Of a DNA stretch of 64,000 nucleotides, positions 1-12,094 are shown one piece after another. Position 1 is the stretch's first letter; each line of letters starts with the position of its first letter. This stretch comes from Selaginella moellendorffii (taxonomy: Eukaryota; Streptophyta; Lycopodiopsida; Selaginellales; Selaginellaceae): assembly GCF_000143415.4 (NCBI RefSeq), contig NW_003314375.1, forward strand, positions 1,369-65,368. Direction: 5' to 3'. The translations under genes were made by a program, and so were the position numbers. A model generated the notes under the pieces. The model searched no databases. It was not told the DNA's origin and saw only the letters and a program-made list of their open reading frames with translations.

Positions 1-2573
1 TACCAACTGCCACTTGATTTTCTAGTTGCTGTCTGGGCGAAGGTAAATTATTATTGAAGTATGTATCAACTTACATAATGTTTCTTGCAGCCCATAATCA
101 AAGGAGAAAGAGCGTCATTCTTTAAAAATGCCCGAGGGGACGAGCAGCAGAAGGAGATGGAGTGGCATGCGATTGAGCAGCGAATTTTGAATACGAAGAG
201 AACAAAGGTGAAAAAGTTGCTCTCGATTGCAGACATACGACGCGGGCAGGAATGGCTTGATAGCATTGCCGAGATTTGTTCTCGCGTTCGTAAGTTCTTA
301 TAAAATTTGTGAAACATTTCATAACTCTTTGTGTGTGTAGGAACTGGTAAAGCACCGGAGGAACTCATTTACAACATCTCTAAGAGTAAAATGTCCTTTG
401 CTGAACAAAGTGTCTGCTTGGAACTTCTCAACACTTGGCTGCGAAATAACGAAAAACGCTGCGAGATAAGGATGGAGAAGGTGATGAAGGAGAAGGCGTA
501 CATTTCTCAGAGTATTGCCGCTGGTGAGGAGATGCTACAAGTCTGGGATGAGAAGTTTCTTTCCAGCACCCGCACAGGTATCACTCTCGAAGAATATATT
601 CGTGCTTGTCTTGCGGAGCTAGGGAATGGTTGGCTTCCACGTGGTGGGACGAGTTCAGCTGAGTTCAAGAACCAACCAGGACAACCATTTCTTGCGAGGC
701 GCATGGTTTACAGGTATTTTTTCAATTCTCATTTATATGTTGGTATTTATATTTTTGTTTTACTTTGTAGATATTTAAAATATAGCCCCGGCGCACTGGT
801 ATACACAACCGGTGTTTTGCAGAAGCTCCTGACTAGAGGCAAGAAGCTTGGGATGTATGAGCCAGAGTTCTACTGTCCTTGTACACATGAGAGGGAGCTA
901 TGCCCATGGTACCTTGAACTCGTGGAGCAGATGCCAACATCGGACTTCGAGCTAGATCTCTACCTTGAATGTCATCCAAGTTCACTTGAAACTCAGCACT
1001 TAGCTAGGAAATATTAACCTTGAGTTATATTCTTATTTTCCAGAGGCTCTTTCTGACTATGATAACGACGTTGTTGAAGTTCAACAACTAAACCTAGGAG
1101 TCAGCACTCAGGAAACCATTCAGGAGATGCCAAATCCAAATACCGTTGAACCAGAGGAAACTGTACAGGAAATTTCAGCACAAGAGATTCCAGTACCTGC
1201 TCCTCACAACCCCCGAAGGGGCCGTCATGAAGCCTTTCATGAGAGTAAGGACTTTGATTTGGAACATTCTTTTATTCATTCTTGACTTCACTTTTGTTTT
1301 TATAGATGTTGCAGAGAGCAGCCATCAGTCTTTTCGGCAGACTAAGACATTCTTCCCATCCCTCCCTACGGCTACAGATGACAACCTAGAAGAGCTCTCC
1401 TCTGCAGCAATGCATAAACAGGTTAGTAAGCATGAATTTTATCTTCAACTTTTAGTTCTAATAATTGATTTTCAGGTTCGCCCTCTATCCCCAACGGCCA
1501 ATGTTGGGGAAGTTGCTATTCTCATTGGGGATTACACACAGCTTTTGGATGCTACTAGTCAGGAGCTCTACATGCTTGATCGGTGGATCCATGGTTTGGG
1601 TCAGCTCACATCTTATGGGAAGATCGATTTCATCTTTTTTGATCTTCCCGATGGGATGGCACCACCACAGGGGGATACTCCGTCATGGAATGTGTTGCAG
1701 GCCCAACACATTTCCCAAGCTTTAAAGGTTGTGAGCAGCTTCATGACATACGAGGGTGTGGTTGTCATGATCCTTCCTCGCTCTCTAATGTGGGAAGGCC
1801 TTCTCGCACACTTGGCTGACAACGATGATGGATTTGTTGAGTTTTCATCTGGCTGCCTTCTTTCGAGTATGGCGGTGGACACAAAAGGCACTAGCAGGCA
1901 GACGCGAAAGGTGTGTGACTTCTTTATTTATAAATTAACTCTATTCTATTTTTTTTTCCAGATTTATTCCTGGAACTACCATGCTCTATGCCACATTGGG
2001 AACCGGCGTAATGCCACACGAGCTGACGAGCGTGTTGCTCTTGCTTTACCAGGATATGACAGCTCTACAGACATCATCCCAAATGTGATTGACTCGGACG
2101 TTCTTCACCCAGCGTTCCCTGGTTATCGACATCGTTCGGTCACGGCCATGCAAATCTTGTTGGAGTTATTTTGTCCACCAAAGGGGATTGTGCTTGATGC
2201 TACAGCGGGATTTGGATCAATGGTGCAGGCAGCAAAAGAGACAGGCCGAGCGGTTTTTGCACTTGAGAAGGAGGGTGCCTTTGAGGACATTCTTAGGAGA
2301 TTTTGCAACAGGTGATATTAGTGCTTGAAATAATCTATAATATTTATTCTCAAATGTTTCTATTTTATTAGGTCTACACTTATCACACACAGTGTTTCAG
2401 TCCACACGCTTGATCTTGATGATATAGATGATCATATGGACCAAAGTCAATTCCACTTACCTATTTATGCTGAACGTATGGTACAACATTACATACAACA
2501 CGAGCCTATAGTGAAGGAGCATTCCACTATACCCATTTCTACTTTTCTGGATATGGAAGCAGAAGAAGATTGA
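1..2573 (+). CDS. Permuted DNA-methyltransferase-like protein (5' partial, nine exons)
   Basis: The gene enters from the left edge. Exons read as 1-42, 91-289, 341-713, 771-979, 1044-1244, 1306-1421, 1476-1910, 1962-2311 and 2372-2573 (TGA 2571-2573); joined they give 709 in-frame codons. Exon 7 holds FFDLPDG followed by helices and a GVVVMILP strand, like motif IV of N4/N6 amino-methyltransferases. Exon 8 holds VLDATAGFGS, then an AA..TGRAVFALE stretch, like the SAM-binding motif I. Motif IV before motif I is the beta-class circular permutation. The catalytic position reads DLPD rather than DPPY/DPPW, so activity is uncertain. The N-terminal half is helical, with a Cys/His cluster (CPCTHERELC) near base 875. 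All introns are about 45-65 bp. The third-last-to-C-terminal region is acidic. Substrate (DNA or RNA) cannot be told. It could be a host gene or cargo of a mobile element. Confidence 0.7.
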
Positions 2574-2641
2574 ATATATTCTGATTTTATTATAAATTAT
2601 ATTGTTTAATATATTATTTTCTTTTTTTGTAGACTAAAAGA

Positions 2642-2735
2642 TTAGTTCATGTCGAACCAATAATCTACATGAGCTTATGGAATACCTTAAACACCTAGAT
2701 TTTATGTTAAAAATTCTTGGTTCGGGACGAACTAA
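2642..2735. repeat. Imperfect 19-bp inverted repeat after the methyltransferase gene
   Basis: The 19-bp segments 2642-2660 and 2717-2735 are reverse complements with three mismatches and enclose 56 bp. They lie 70 bp after the stop codon. They could form a transcript hairpin or be the termini of a short foldback element. Confidence 0.5.
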
Positions 2736-2897
2736 GGTAGTGCCATTAAACTTTCGCTAGTTAGGGGATTGTATTGACTTCCTTTGACTTTTGTTGACTT
2801 TCATTGACTTGAGCTCAGTTCGTGAGCTCAGCTCAAAAACTACCCAGCCCCCATGTAACCCTTTCTCACTGATCATGCCAAAACTTGGTGGTGCCAA

Positions 2898-3131
2898 GTG
2901 TGTGCTAAAAAACCGCAGACTAGAAGCTGGACCAAGATGTGGTCTCGTATCCGTAAGGAATACTTGCCGGATGATCTTGGTTTGAGATTTCGCGCAATGT
3001 TGCAATGCTTAAAGCAGCGAGGGGACCTCATGCATTACGTTAATGCGTTTGCTCAGAATCACATTTTGCATGCAAGTGCTGGATACGGGGAGGTGGTGCT
3101 TGTGGGATTGTACCAAACCCTTGTTTCATAG
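2898..3131 (+). pseudogene. Retrotransposon gag-like fragment
   Basis: A 77-residue open stretch carries W..IRKEYLPDDL, L..LKQRGDL..YV..F, the spacing seen in the retrotransposon Gag (PF03732-type) capsid helices. No start or downstream pol is attached to it. It is probably a scrap of an LTR element next to the LINE; family assignment rests on pattern only. Confidence 0.35.
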
Positions 3132-3566
3132 GACAACGAGCTTGGAGTTCGACTCCAAATTCAGGTGCGCTACAGCAGCAGAAACTTAAAACTCTAAGAC
3201 TTACCAAGGACAGCCCATCTTGGACAAACACAATTGAAGCCTTTCTCAACGAGGAGCACGCCCACATTGATAAAAGAATAGGCATGCAAGAGGACCAGAT
3301 CCAAGAGATTGACACGCCTGAGCAAGTGGTGAAGGCTCAGTCAGGAGCGGGGAAGACTCAAGGTCGTGGAAAGGTGGCAAAAGCACTGCACTCCTCGAAC
3401 GGGAACAATGATGTTAACAAGAAGAATGCCTCTCATAACATGAACAGGGAAACACTTGACCATGCAGAAGTGCACAAGGTAGTAGCAGCAGAAGAAGGTG
3501 AAAGCGACTTGGTCCACATCAACACGAAAGGAAAGGCTATGCAACCCTGTTAAGCTGACCTAGGCT

Positions 3567-4150
3567 ATGCAAAGAGTAGTAGCAGAGAAGGAAGAGGAAC
3601 TCTGCAAGAAGGCACTGATTGCTGTTTTTAGAACAGGTCGTATGGCTAACAACTGGATCAATACAACATTGGGACAGGGAATCCTCATGAAGAAGATGCT
3701 GCCACACGGGAAGGGCTGTTACATAGTCGTCTTTGAGACAAAGGAGGCATGGTCTCAGGCGGAGGCCATGCATGGCCTCATTGACGAGCATTGGGTAGTG
3801 TCATTCCACCCATGGATCCCAAGGTTCACGGCAGAGGACCAGGCACATCTCAATGGTGGGAGCTTCTTAGTGAACATCACACTATGGGATGTCCCCATGG
3901 AAATGCAGATCACAATGGTGATTCAAGAGCTGGTTGAAGGGAGTACTGGCCAGATAGCGGCCGGCCTCAAAACTATAGAAGCAAAGGGGGTTCTTGGTCC
4001 CATCAGTCTCAAATTTTTTGTGTCAGCCCTAGTTGAAATCCTGACAGAGATTGTAGTGCTGGGCTAGCATATCAGGATCCAAACAGAGAACTCAGAACCT
4101 AGATGCAACTTTTGTCAATGTGCTGGACACCAAGAGGAGACTTGCTCAGC
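3567..4150 (+). pseudogene. LINE ORF1 (DUF4283-like plus zinc knuckle)
   Basis: The segment 3567-4067 encodes 166 residues with the DUF4283 pattern: an N-terminal strand IAVFRTGRM..NW, then GCYIVVFETKEAW, then a W.PRF motif and VNITLWDVP near the middle. A stop at 4065-4067 separates it from a CCHC knuckle read around 4103-4145 (C..C....H....C). This is the nucleic-acid-binding ORF1 of plant L1-type LINEs, now interrupted. Confidence 0.65.
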
Positions 4151-4635
4151 CAAGCAAAATAGGTTGGCCTCCCAAAAGCTGTTTGAGTTACCAGCAGAGT
4201 AGGAGAAGATCTTGAAAGCACGCCCTCTTGACCAAGTTCCCACATTTGCTTCCCAGTTGCCCCACCACTCTTGGGCTCTTCTTCACAGCCCAAACTGTTT
4301 GAGGGACTCACCATGGACGTCAAAGGGGATGGCTTCCAGCCGGTCCTCCCTCGAACAATAGGAATGGTAGTCAGGTGGATTCCGTCTAAGCAGGAATTAA
4401 GTCCCACAGAGGCGGGAGACTAGCTGATGTGCCATGGAAGCACAGCCTTCCCGGAGGTCATCACTATTGGTGACTACCAGACACACATGGAGAGTGGCAT
4501 CACTGAGTGGATAGGCTTTACACAAGGCTTCTCATGGACAAAGTATAGGGGGAAGATGACTGTAGTGTGGACCATCTTTACAGAATGGAGGGCGAGACCC
4601 CATAACTCCTCACTTTCTTAGAAGTACATAGCTCC

Positions 4636-5400
4636 ATGACAACACTCACAATTGTCACTTGGAACTGTCGGGGACTCACCTGGACCAGCAGTCGACTCAA
4701 AAAAAGGGTGTAGCTCAAGTCCCACATCCATGAGATTAGCTTAGAAGGAGGCATTGACATCCTATGTCTACAGGAGCACAAAATGACTAAGGCTCTAGAT
4801 TTCAACTTTAGTATGAGGGGACGGCTCTAGTGGAACCCGGCCACGCAAGCAATGACCAGATCAGGAGGTGGCATAGTAGTGGTTGTCTCAACCAAATGGT
4901 CTACTCAGGTACAAAACCACATTGTCTTGGTTCTGAGAAAGGCTTAGTTGCTCATCCTTCACCTCCACTTTGGATGGGTGGGGATAATTAACATCTATGC
5001 GCCATGAAAGAAAGGGAGACATGTAGAATTTTGGCTGAGCATGTTGCAGTCTGCCTAGGGGCAAGCAGATGAATGGCTGGTCCTGGTAGACTTCAACATG
5101 GTTGAGGACATCTATGATCGCAGGGGAATGCAAGAAACAATTCAGCCACACGAGTGGGAGCAGTGGAGTCAGCTTGTGGACATATTGGGGATCATGGACC
5201 TTCAACATGCTGCATGATTCGCACCTCACGCTCACCCTTTTACAAGGCAGTAGATAATGACCTCCCAGTCAAGACTAGACTGGATTTACGCCTCACCTCA
5301 CATACGGCAGGATGGGGGAAGCCTCAAAACATGGCTCAATTTCACCTCCTTCTCAGATCATGACCCCCTCCATTGTGTGATCAAGCTTCAAAGGGACAAA
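4636..5400 (+). pseudogene. LINE endonuclease domain remnant
   Basis: Starting at 4636 the frame reads TLTIVTWNCRGL, then ILCLQEHK (the catalytic QE pair), then NIYAP and LVDFNMVEDI (the GDFN motif with G changed to V). These are the landmarks of the LINE endonuclease/exonuclease/phosphatase fold. At least five in-frame stops break it. It would have nicked target DNA for target-primed reverse transcription. Confidence 0.7.
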
Positions 5401-5989
5401 GGGACAGCAGTCTATTGATCAATCACAAGAGCAACAATGTGAGACTCAGTGGTGATCGGGTTTATACAGGACACTCTTGCACAAGACAAGATGGGGCTGA
5501 TCCCAGTGCTCCTGTCTTGCTCCCAGAAGCTCTGGGTGTGCCAGAAGGATCTCAAAGGAGCGGCAATGAAGGATATAAGACTAGCCAGGTAGAAGGTGCC
5601 AGCGGCACACAAGATGTTGCTGAACACACAAAATGAGCACAAGTGGCAAGTAGTACTGGATGAATGGGAAGTTGAGCTACATGACCTGGAGTATGCAGTG
5701 TGGACCAAAGGCGTTCGGGCCATGGAAGATGGATGGGCCTTAAATGAACACCTTCTCAACAAGGCTTTCTTTAAGGGAATCAGGCTAGTGACCAACTCTC
5801 CTCCCATCCTAAGATTGAAGCACAATGACAAAAGGGTCATCGAGGATCAACCAGGAATGCAATAGCTCACCCAAGAGTTCTACCAAGCGCTATACATAGC
5901 CCAAGAGTGGACTCTAGAAAGGGAAAATGCAGCAATGGAAGTGCTTGCGTCCCTTCCCCGACGTGTCCCCCACGAGTGGTACGACTCAC

Positions 5990-7460
5990 TAAGGACAGAC
6001 TTCACACTAGTGGAGCTTCAGGAAGCACTCAAGAAGCTTAGCAACAACAAGCAGCTAGGTATCAATGGCCTCTTGCCCATTTTCTTTGAGGAGCACTAGG
6101 AGACTATAGGCCCGTTGCTACTACAAGCATGGTGAGATGCTCAACATGATGGGCCTTGCGAGATCCTCGAGGGCCAAATTGCACTTATCCCAAAGAGGGG
6201 GGACTTGCAGAAATTGAGGAATTGGAGGCCGATCACTATGCTCAACACGTCCTACAAAGTCTATGCCAAACCAATGACCCTTAAGCTCCAAGCTGTTATG
6301 TTGTTGATCATTCAGGAGTAGCACAACTTGCAGCGTGGCTATTGGACTTTGAGAAGGCCTACGATCATGTGGACTAGAGGTTTCTGGAGGAGTGTATGCA
6401 TATGATCAGCATCCTAAGAGAGATGGTCATTAGGATCTCGTTATTGTATAGAGGAGCTACAAGCAGAGCCACAATCAACAGCGAGACAGGACCGAGTTTT
6501 CAATTGGGACGCTCGGTACGCCAAAGGTGTCCACTCGCACCCTATCTTTTTCTGATTGTGGCTGAGGCCCTGGGCACATTTCTAGCAGAAGGCAGGCACA
6601 TCAAAGGACTCACCTTGCCGGTTGCAAGACAGCAACTTCCAGGAACCGCAAGGGTGACTCGGGAACTCTTGGATGGAGTATTCACAGATTACACAACCTT
6701 GCTCCTACTCATGACCAAGGAGAACCTGGACACAACTAAGAAGGTGTTGGAGACTTTTAACCTTGTAGCTGGTGCAGCAATTAATTGGAACAAATCAGTG
6801 GGCATAAACTGTGGCCAGGCATTGAATCTTGGGGTTAGGACATCGGCTTCCAATGGCTCAAACTAGGAGAGGACACAAGATACTTGGGGATCCAGGTTGG
6901 TACTCAGTTCAGTGCAGCACTCTAGGATGAGACCTTGCTCCAAAGGATACAAACGTCAATCCAGCAGTGGTGTAGCACATGTGATCATGGGATGAGATTT
7001 GAATATACTGTCACCGTGGATCCTTGGAACCTTGGGGGATAAATGGGGATAAAATAGCCACTAAGGGCTCTCTCATCAAGCAATTGCCCCTTTTCCAGTT
7101 GGCTTAAGGGGAGAGAGATAAGGTGCGCTACAAGTGGGCTCCTCGGAAACTCGGTTTGCTAGTGAGAGTGGTTGTAGCTAGGAGCATCATCCTGCCCAGC
7201 ATTTGGTACCACCTTTCAATCTGCCCTATCCTCGAACATACTCTCAGAAAGGTATGCACAATGGTTCGTAAGTATGTGTGGTAGGGTGCACTTGTCACGG
7301 GTAGGATCATGGCCAAGGTCGTATGGCAATCAATAGCACGTCAATGAGTCCTAGGAGGACTTGGAGTGATTGATCCAAGCAACATGGTGAAAGTGCTATG
7401 GTACAAAATCCTCTTTATGGGCCTTCAACTAGGTAACCAACCTTGGAGACTCATGTTTTG
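5990..7460 (+). pseudogene. LINE reverse transcriptase remnant
   Basis: Recognisable RT blocks in order: LIPKRGD..KLRNWRPITMLN near 6185-6245, DFEKAYDHVD near 6350, GRSVRQRCPLAPYLF near 6510-6550, and FTDYTTLLL near 6690, where the FADD active-site motif has become FTDY. The thumb region with a WYHLSICP motif follows near 7205. Loss of an active-site aspartate and many stops show that it is dead. Confidence 0.7.
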
Positions 7461-8037
7461 ACAAAGCTTATTGGCAATTCGGCCAAGGAATAACACTACT
7501 AGACCGTGGGAGGAGGATCCATGTTGGCTTTTTGTTGAAGGGCTGAAGCAAGTAGTCAAGGGCGGCACACTGGTTCAAGGGTTTCTTAGGCTATGGAGCG
7601 AGTTTCCAGTCAATAAGGAAATGCCAAGGTGAGCAGAGGACTAGCTGAACCAACCCCTATTCTTTAATTACCTCTTCAAGGTGGACGACAGGACGCTAAA
7701 CAAGGAAGACCACTACACAATCTGGAGAAAGTTGCATGGCGAAGGCTTTCGAACTCTCAAGCAACTGGTGGGAGTTCTTGACAAGGATAGGAGGAAGACT
7801 ATGAGGTGAATGCAGGTCTTTAACCCAGGATGGTGGAGGAAAGTCCATCTCAATCTTCTTCACATCATCAGAGTGGTGAATGAGGCGAAGAAGGGGCAAC
7901 TCTAGCCTAAGCGTTGTCTCAAACCTGGAGACTTTGTGGCTCTGCAACAAGACATGGAGCCAGACAGGGAACGAGTCAGCTTGGGGGCCTAGACACAGGC
8001 GTTTACGGCCCTGACACCAGCTTGGGAGGATGGCAAT

Positions 8038-8652
8038 GTGGAGGTGTGGTTCATTGTGTCTCCCAAACAGAATATCGGGCGTCCTTTTTGGGTTATGAGA
8101 GGCAACATGCTGCTGCCAGTAGGAGATGAACAGGCCATGTTGATGGTGACGGATGACGAAGTCAAGGACAGGATTCAAGTAGTACGACAGGCTTCGAGGC
8201 AGTTAGTGGTGGTTCAATCTATGGGCACACTAGAGGGGGATGGCATTCTCAGATGGTGGCGATAGCAACTCATCGAGGATCTGGATTGAGACCCAATAGC
8301 ATGGAAACGAGGAGCAAAGAGCTTCTTCTTGTTTGAAACCAAGGAAGCATGGGATGGTCTCTTGACCAGTAGGAGGAGGCCTGAGGGGAGATCCCCAAGC
8401 TCTGGAAGAAATGGATTGAGCAAGGAGTTGAAGCAAATCAAGCGGTGGACAACATGCTGGTTTCTAAAAGCTATCGGTACAGGAGAAAGTCAAGTCCACC
8501 TCTTGGTTGGTGGCAAACAACAGGCTGTCAGTAGGACAGTGGTTTCGGGAGGAAGCATGCCGATGATGCAAAGAGTGTGGCAAGCTAGAGATAGTACGCC
8601 ATGCACTTTGAGAATGCAATATAGCAAGAGAGGTATGGTGACAGATCTTTAA
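8038..8652 (+). pseudogene. LINE 3' region with a second ORF1-like segment
   Basis: Residues around 8325-8345 read FFLFETKEAWDG, nearly repeating the ORF1 stretch VVFETKEAW at 3730. This places a DUF4283-like fragment at the 3' end of the element as well. Either two LINE copies are nested or joined here, or the 3' part was rearranged. The open stretches 8038-8265 and 8329-8652 are separated by stops. Confidence 0.45.
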
Positions 8653-8699
8653 GGTGATGCAGAAATTAGGAGACATTCCAGAGTTCGAGGCTATGCAAC

Positions 8700-10607
8700 A
8701 ATTATATCAAAGAAATAGCCATTTTCACAAACTTATGTTGGAAACGTTAATAATAATTAGCCATACCAAGAAAATTGTGTAACTTGACTATTGAAGTTGG
8801 TATAGGCCAATTTTCCATCACAACCACCTTCCTTAGATTTGTCTTGCACTTTTAAATGTTATAACATCCACTTCCAACTTTGCAAATTCACATTTGCTCT
8901 TCTTTGTGTAAAGTTTGCTATCATATAGTAACAAAATGACTTTATGCAAATACACCTTATACTCCTTATGCAAGCATACTTGTCTAAGAAAATCTCTATA
9001 ACTCTAAATTCAAATGCTTACACGAATATGTTAATGCCAATATCAACATGCAAAATAGAACCAAACAGAGTTTTGTGTTACCATGTTAGCTAGTGGAGTA
9101 CCCATATCTTTATATTAGGCCACTGGTAATATGAAAATATGGAATTTAAGTTTAAACCCAAATTGAATGCAAAATAAAAATAGATATATAAGCAAGAACT
9201 AAACTATCCCTCAAATTGGCCAACCATGCCCAACTTACCTATCATCCTTACTATATATTTAAGAACCCCACCCCCCCCACCCCGAACACAGTAAAATATC
9301 TTTTAGTGAATATTGAGGGATTAAACTCAATATTACAGGGGTTCCTAACATTAGGAAGTGTAAGCTAAAGAATGAGTTTCTCTAACCAAATCAAATATAT
9401 TTGACTAATAACATTTAGGAATTCCATCTTTATGCCCTTTTAGTTAATTTCACATATAAAAACCAGTGTTTTAACTAGTTTGGGTGGAGACTGACAAAAG
9501 GGTTTAATAAGACTAACCTTTTGCCATTGTGACAAGTAACTTTTGATATTTACAATTATATTCATGACACTTTCCCCCCTTTAAGGAAAATTAACATCCT
9601 TGTCAATGTAGACTTTAGTTTAGACTATTGCTATGAAAACAACCCAAAAACAATTCACGATGTTCACACTTTGTGAGAAATGCATCAACTTAAATGAGTT
9701 AAGGGGTAACTTCTTTGTCTAACGCAATTCAAACGCCTTCTGATTGTCACTAATAAAGAAATAATCAATGGAGTTAACCACCCTTGTTGTTCTAGGTGTC
9801 ATCCTATTTACAAAAGATGATATGCCCTTATCCATAAGTGATATAGAGAGAAAACCTAGAGGCTAATATTGTTGAAGTGGATAGGAGGTATAGCGCCAAG
9901 AAGCCTAATAAAATAAGTTTGAGATGATGACAAAACTTCAAATAGTTTTCACAAGAAAAACAAATATAGATTTTATAGTATAATACTAGTTTAGCTTATT
10001 TCACATGTTTACCAAGTTTTATTTATAACCTTCAATAAATTATACAGATTAACCATTCTTATAGGCCAAATATTGGTGTTTAAAATTTTTTTTTTACTTA
10101 AGCAAACCTAGAATATGATTGGATATTTTAGGATATTCTACTGTTATTATTTATTTAGACTAATCTTGTATAAGATTTCCTAAACACTTCTTAGAACAAG
10201 AAAATAGTCAGTAATATATAGATTCTATTTGGCCCCAGCCAGAAATTAAACCATACACAAATGCTATATATGGTTGATACACAATAAAATTAATCTGAAT
10301 GATCAACAAAAGCATATTGCTGCTGATTTAATGTTATTTTTTAAGAATTAATAAATAATAACATTTATTAATAATTATAAACATGTTTATAATTTATAAA
10401 TCAAGATTAATCTTATTGCATACCAAATATTAAATGTGTTTAGGAAGATTTAAACATGTTTATAAACTAGATCAAACAACAACCATTAGATGTTAGAATA
10501 TTATAGAATATCTAAGTACAGAAAATTATAAAAATAATTAGAATTTATTTTTTAAAAATGATTAATTTAAATCTATATTATGGAATATACTAGAATACCT
10601 TAAGCAA
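8700..10607. other. AT-rich intergenic DNA, no gene recognised
   Basis: No open frame over about 60 codons with family features was found on either strand. The stretch has a C-rich tract near 9268-9283 and many short AT palindromes containing AGAATATTC-like words toward its right end (10490-10600). It may be old, unrecognisable transposon DNA. Confidence 0.6.
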
Positions 10608-10689
10608 AAAGCTCAGCATATTCACTCTTAAGGACCACAGAAACGTTTGCTCTTGCTTCAAAAAAGGAAGGGTAAGGAATTAAAAAGAC

Positions 10690-10937
10690 ATGAACTTTTT
10701 AGACTTACTCCTGAAGATGCTTGCTTGTTTCTCCGTCAACAAAGCATAGATGGATTTCTCGTGGCAACCCAAGTAGACAGGACGCACTGGGCCAGGAAGC
10801 ATATTGAGCAATTCCACATAGGGCGTGATATTCTCAGGCTCTGGAATCAAGAACAATTTGAGATGATGATCTGGATGTATTTTGAGCGCATTTACTAGGA
10901 GAAGCGCCACAAGCAAGAGAAATATAGACTTCCACAT
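10690..10937 (-). pseudogene. Subtilase N-terminal fragment, arm A
   Basis: From ATG 10937 the frame gives a signal peptide (MWKSIFLLLVALLLVNA) and the end of an inhibitor I9 propeptide (SIYALLTEKQAS). The sequence is closely related to 29780-30018, and both resemble the start of the intact subtilase at 34259. No protease domain follows; the fragment ends in the duplicated first intron. Confidence 0.7.
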
Positions 10938-10998
10938 AGTGCTGTTAGGTTTGGAAAACGCGTGCCCTAATAGGATTAAATCGGCCCGGCCCACCCAT

Positions 10999-11766
10999 CT
11001 ATTTATAATAGCTTATTCTCCTTGTAAGAAGCTGTTTATTAGCGCGAGAACCAGGGTCAACAAAAGATTAAGGAAATAATTCTTCTCAACATGCTCCATG
11101 TCACTTGCTCGGTGCAGGGCGGTGATGTCAGTGATCCAACATATCTCAAGAATCGCTTGCCTCCAACATTAAGCAGCGAGGGATCCACCACTTGAACATC
11201 TTGCTCGCCACTCAGCTCAAGTAGAAAATGGCAACCTTACCAAAAAGACGAAAAAACCTCTCACAAATCACGAAGAAAACCCAGATCTCTGTTTACCTGA
11301 TCGATAAAAGGGTCGTACTCAGATCCAATCGTGTACATGATGGCGACGGACAAGATGCCCACGAGATGCTTCTCATTCACAGTGTCGCTGTGAACATGGA
11401 TGTGATACTCGCTACAAGGATGATATGGATTCAGGAGATACATACTGCTATGTCGTGGTCGAGATTGGTGAGAGGCATTCGTTGGTATCTCGTCTGGAGC
11501 AGCTTCAAAGAGCACACTGGTTGGAGCCTCTCGGATTGAATGTCCACCGGAGATTGCATTCTGCCGCTGCTGCAAACCCTCCATTCTTGTCTCAAGTTTC
11601 CCCATTTTGCCTGGCCTCGAGTCCCATTCGAGTAGTCATACTCCTCGGCTAGAAGAAAAGAAAACAATATATGATCGATCAATTTCGTTTGAAAACTATA
11701 TACCTGCTTGTGTGATGATCATGGCTTGTGCAGAAACTAACAGCAATAGTATGAGATTCTCTCCAT
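10999..11766 (-). pseudogene. Alpha carbonic anhydrase pseudogene, arm A
   Basis: This is the reverse-complement relative of the gene at 28659-29725. After the ATG at 11766 a net 4-base deletion, compared with the intact copy, shifts the frame to an early stop in the signal peptide. The second intron and half of exon 3 are deleted (around 11420), and the last exon has lost most of its codons. The HIH zinc-ligand region is still recognisable near 11400 (SEYHIHVHSD). It cannot make enzyme. Confidence 0.8.
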
Positions 11767-12094
11767 CTCTCCTAAACCCCATTAACACTTTAGTCAGCCG
11801 TGATCCGTGGAACGCGAAAAAAACCTTTTGAGTTACAGTTGGAATCCACATTCACATCCGATGTGAATGTGGCACGGCCTTTGGCACGCGGGGTCCCCAA
11901 AATAAATAAAGGCATCAGCATCAGCATCTTGTGGGTTTTCTTCCTGGGCGTTGGGTGCTGGGCGCCTCTCAGGTACGTTTTTCTCCCCTCATGGCGAGGA
12001 TTTGGGCGCTCTAAAAAGAAATGCGAGCTGCACGGGTGTTCATACAGTGTCTCCTTTCTTCTCTTCTAGCCTGCTGAGAATGGTGAGATGCATG

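Larger units (their letters stand above)
3150..8690 (+). mobile_element. Decayed plant LINE (non-LTR retrotransposon)
   Basis: The parts appear in LINE order on one strand: ORF1 with a DUF4283-like region and CCHC knuckle (3567-4145), an apurinic-type endonuclease (about 4636-5400), reverse transcriptase (about 6000-6900) and a C-terminal region (about 7130-8650). Stops and frameshifts interrupt every part, so the copy is inactive. No poly(A) tail or target-site duplication was recognised, so both ends are approximate. 3150-3560 contains a lysine-rich open stretch (3284-3553) that may be the ORF1 N-terminus. Confidence 0.75.
10608..12094 (-). repeat. Inverted duplication arm A (carbonic anhydrase + subtilase start)
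   Basis: Read on the minus strand this block matches 27611-30115 on the plus strand, covering the shared flank, carbonic anhydrase, the spacer with TATAAATAG, and the subtilase first exon with its first intron and the start of exon 2. Several deletions and substitutions distinguish this arm. About 15.5 kb separates the arms. Confidence 0.8.
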
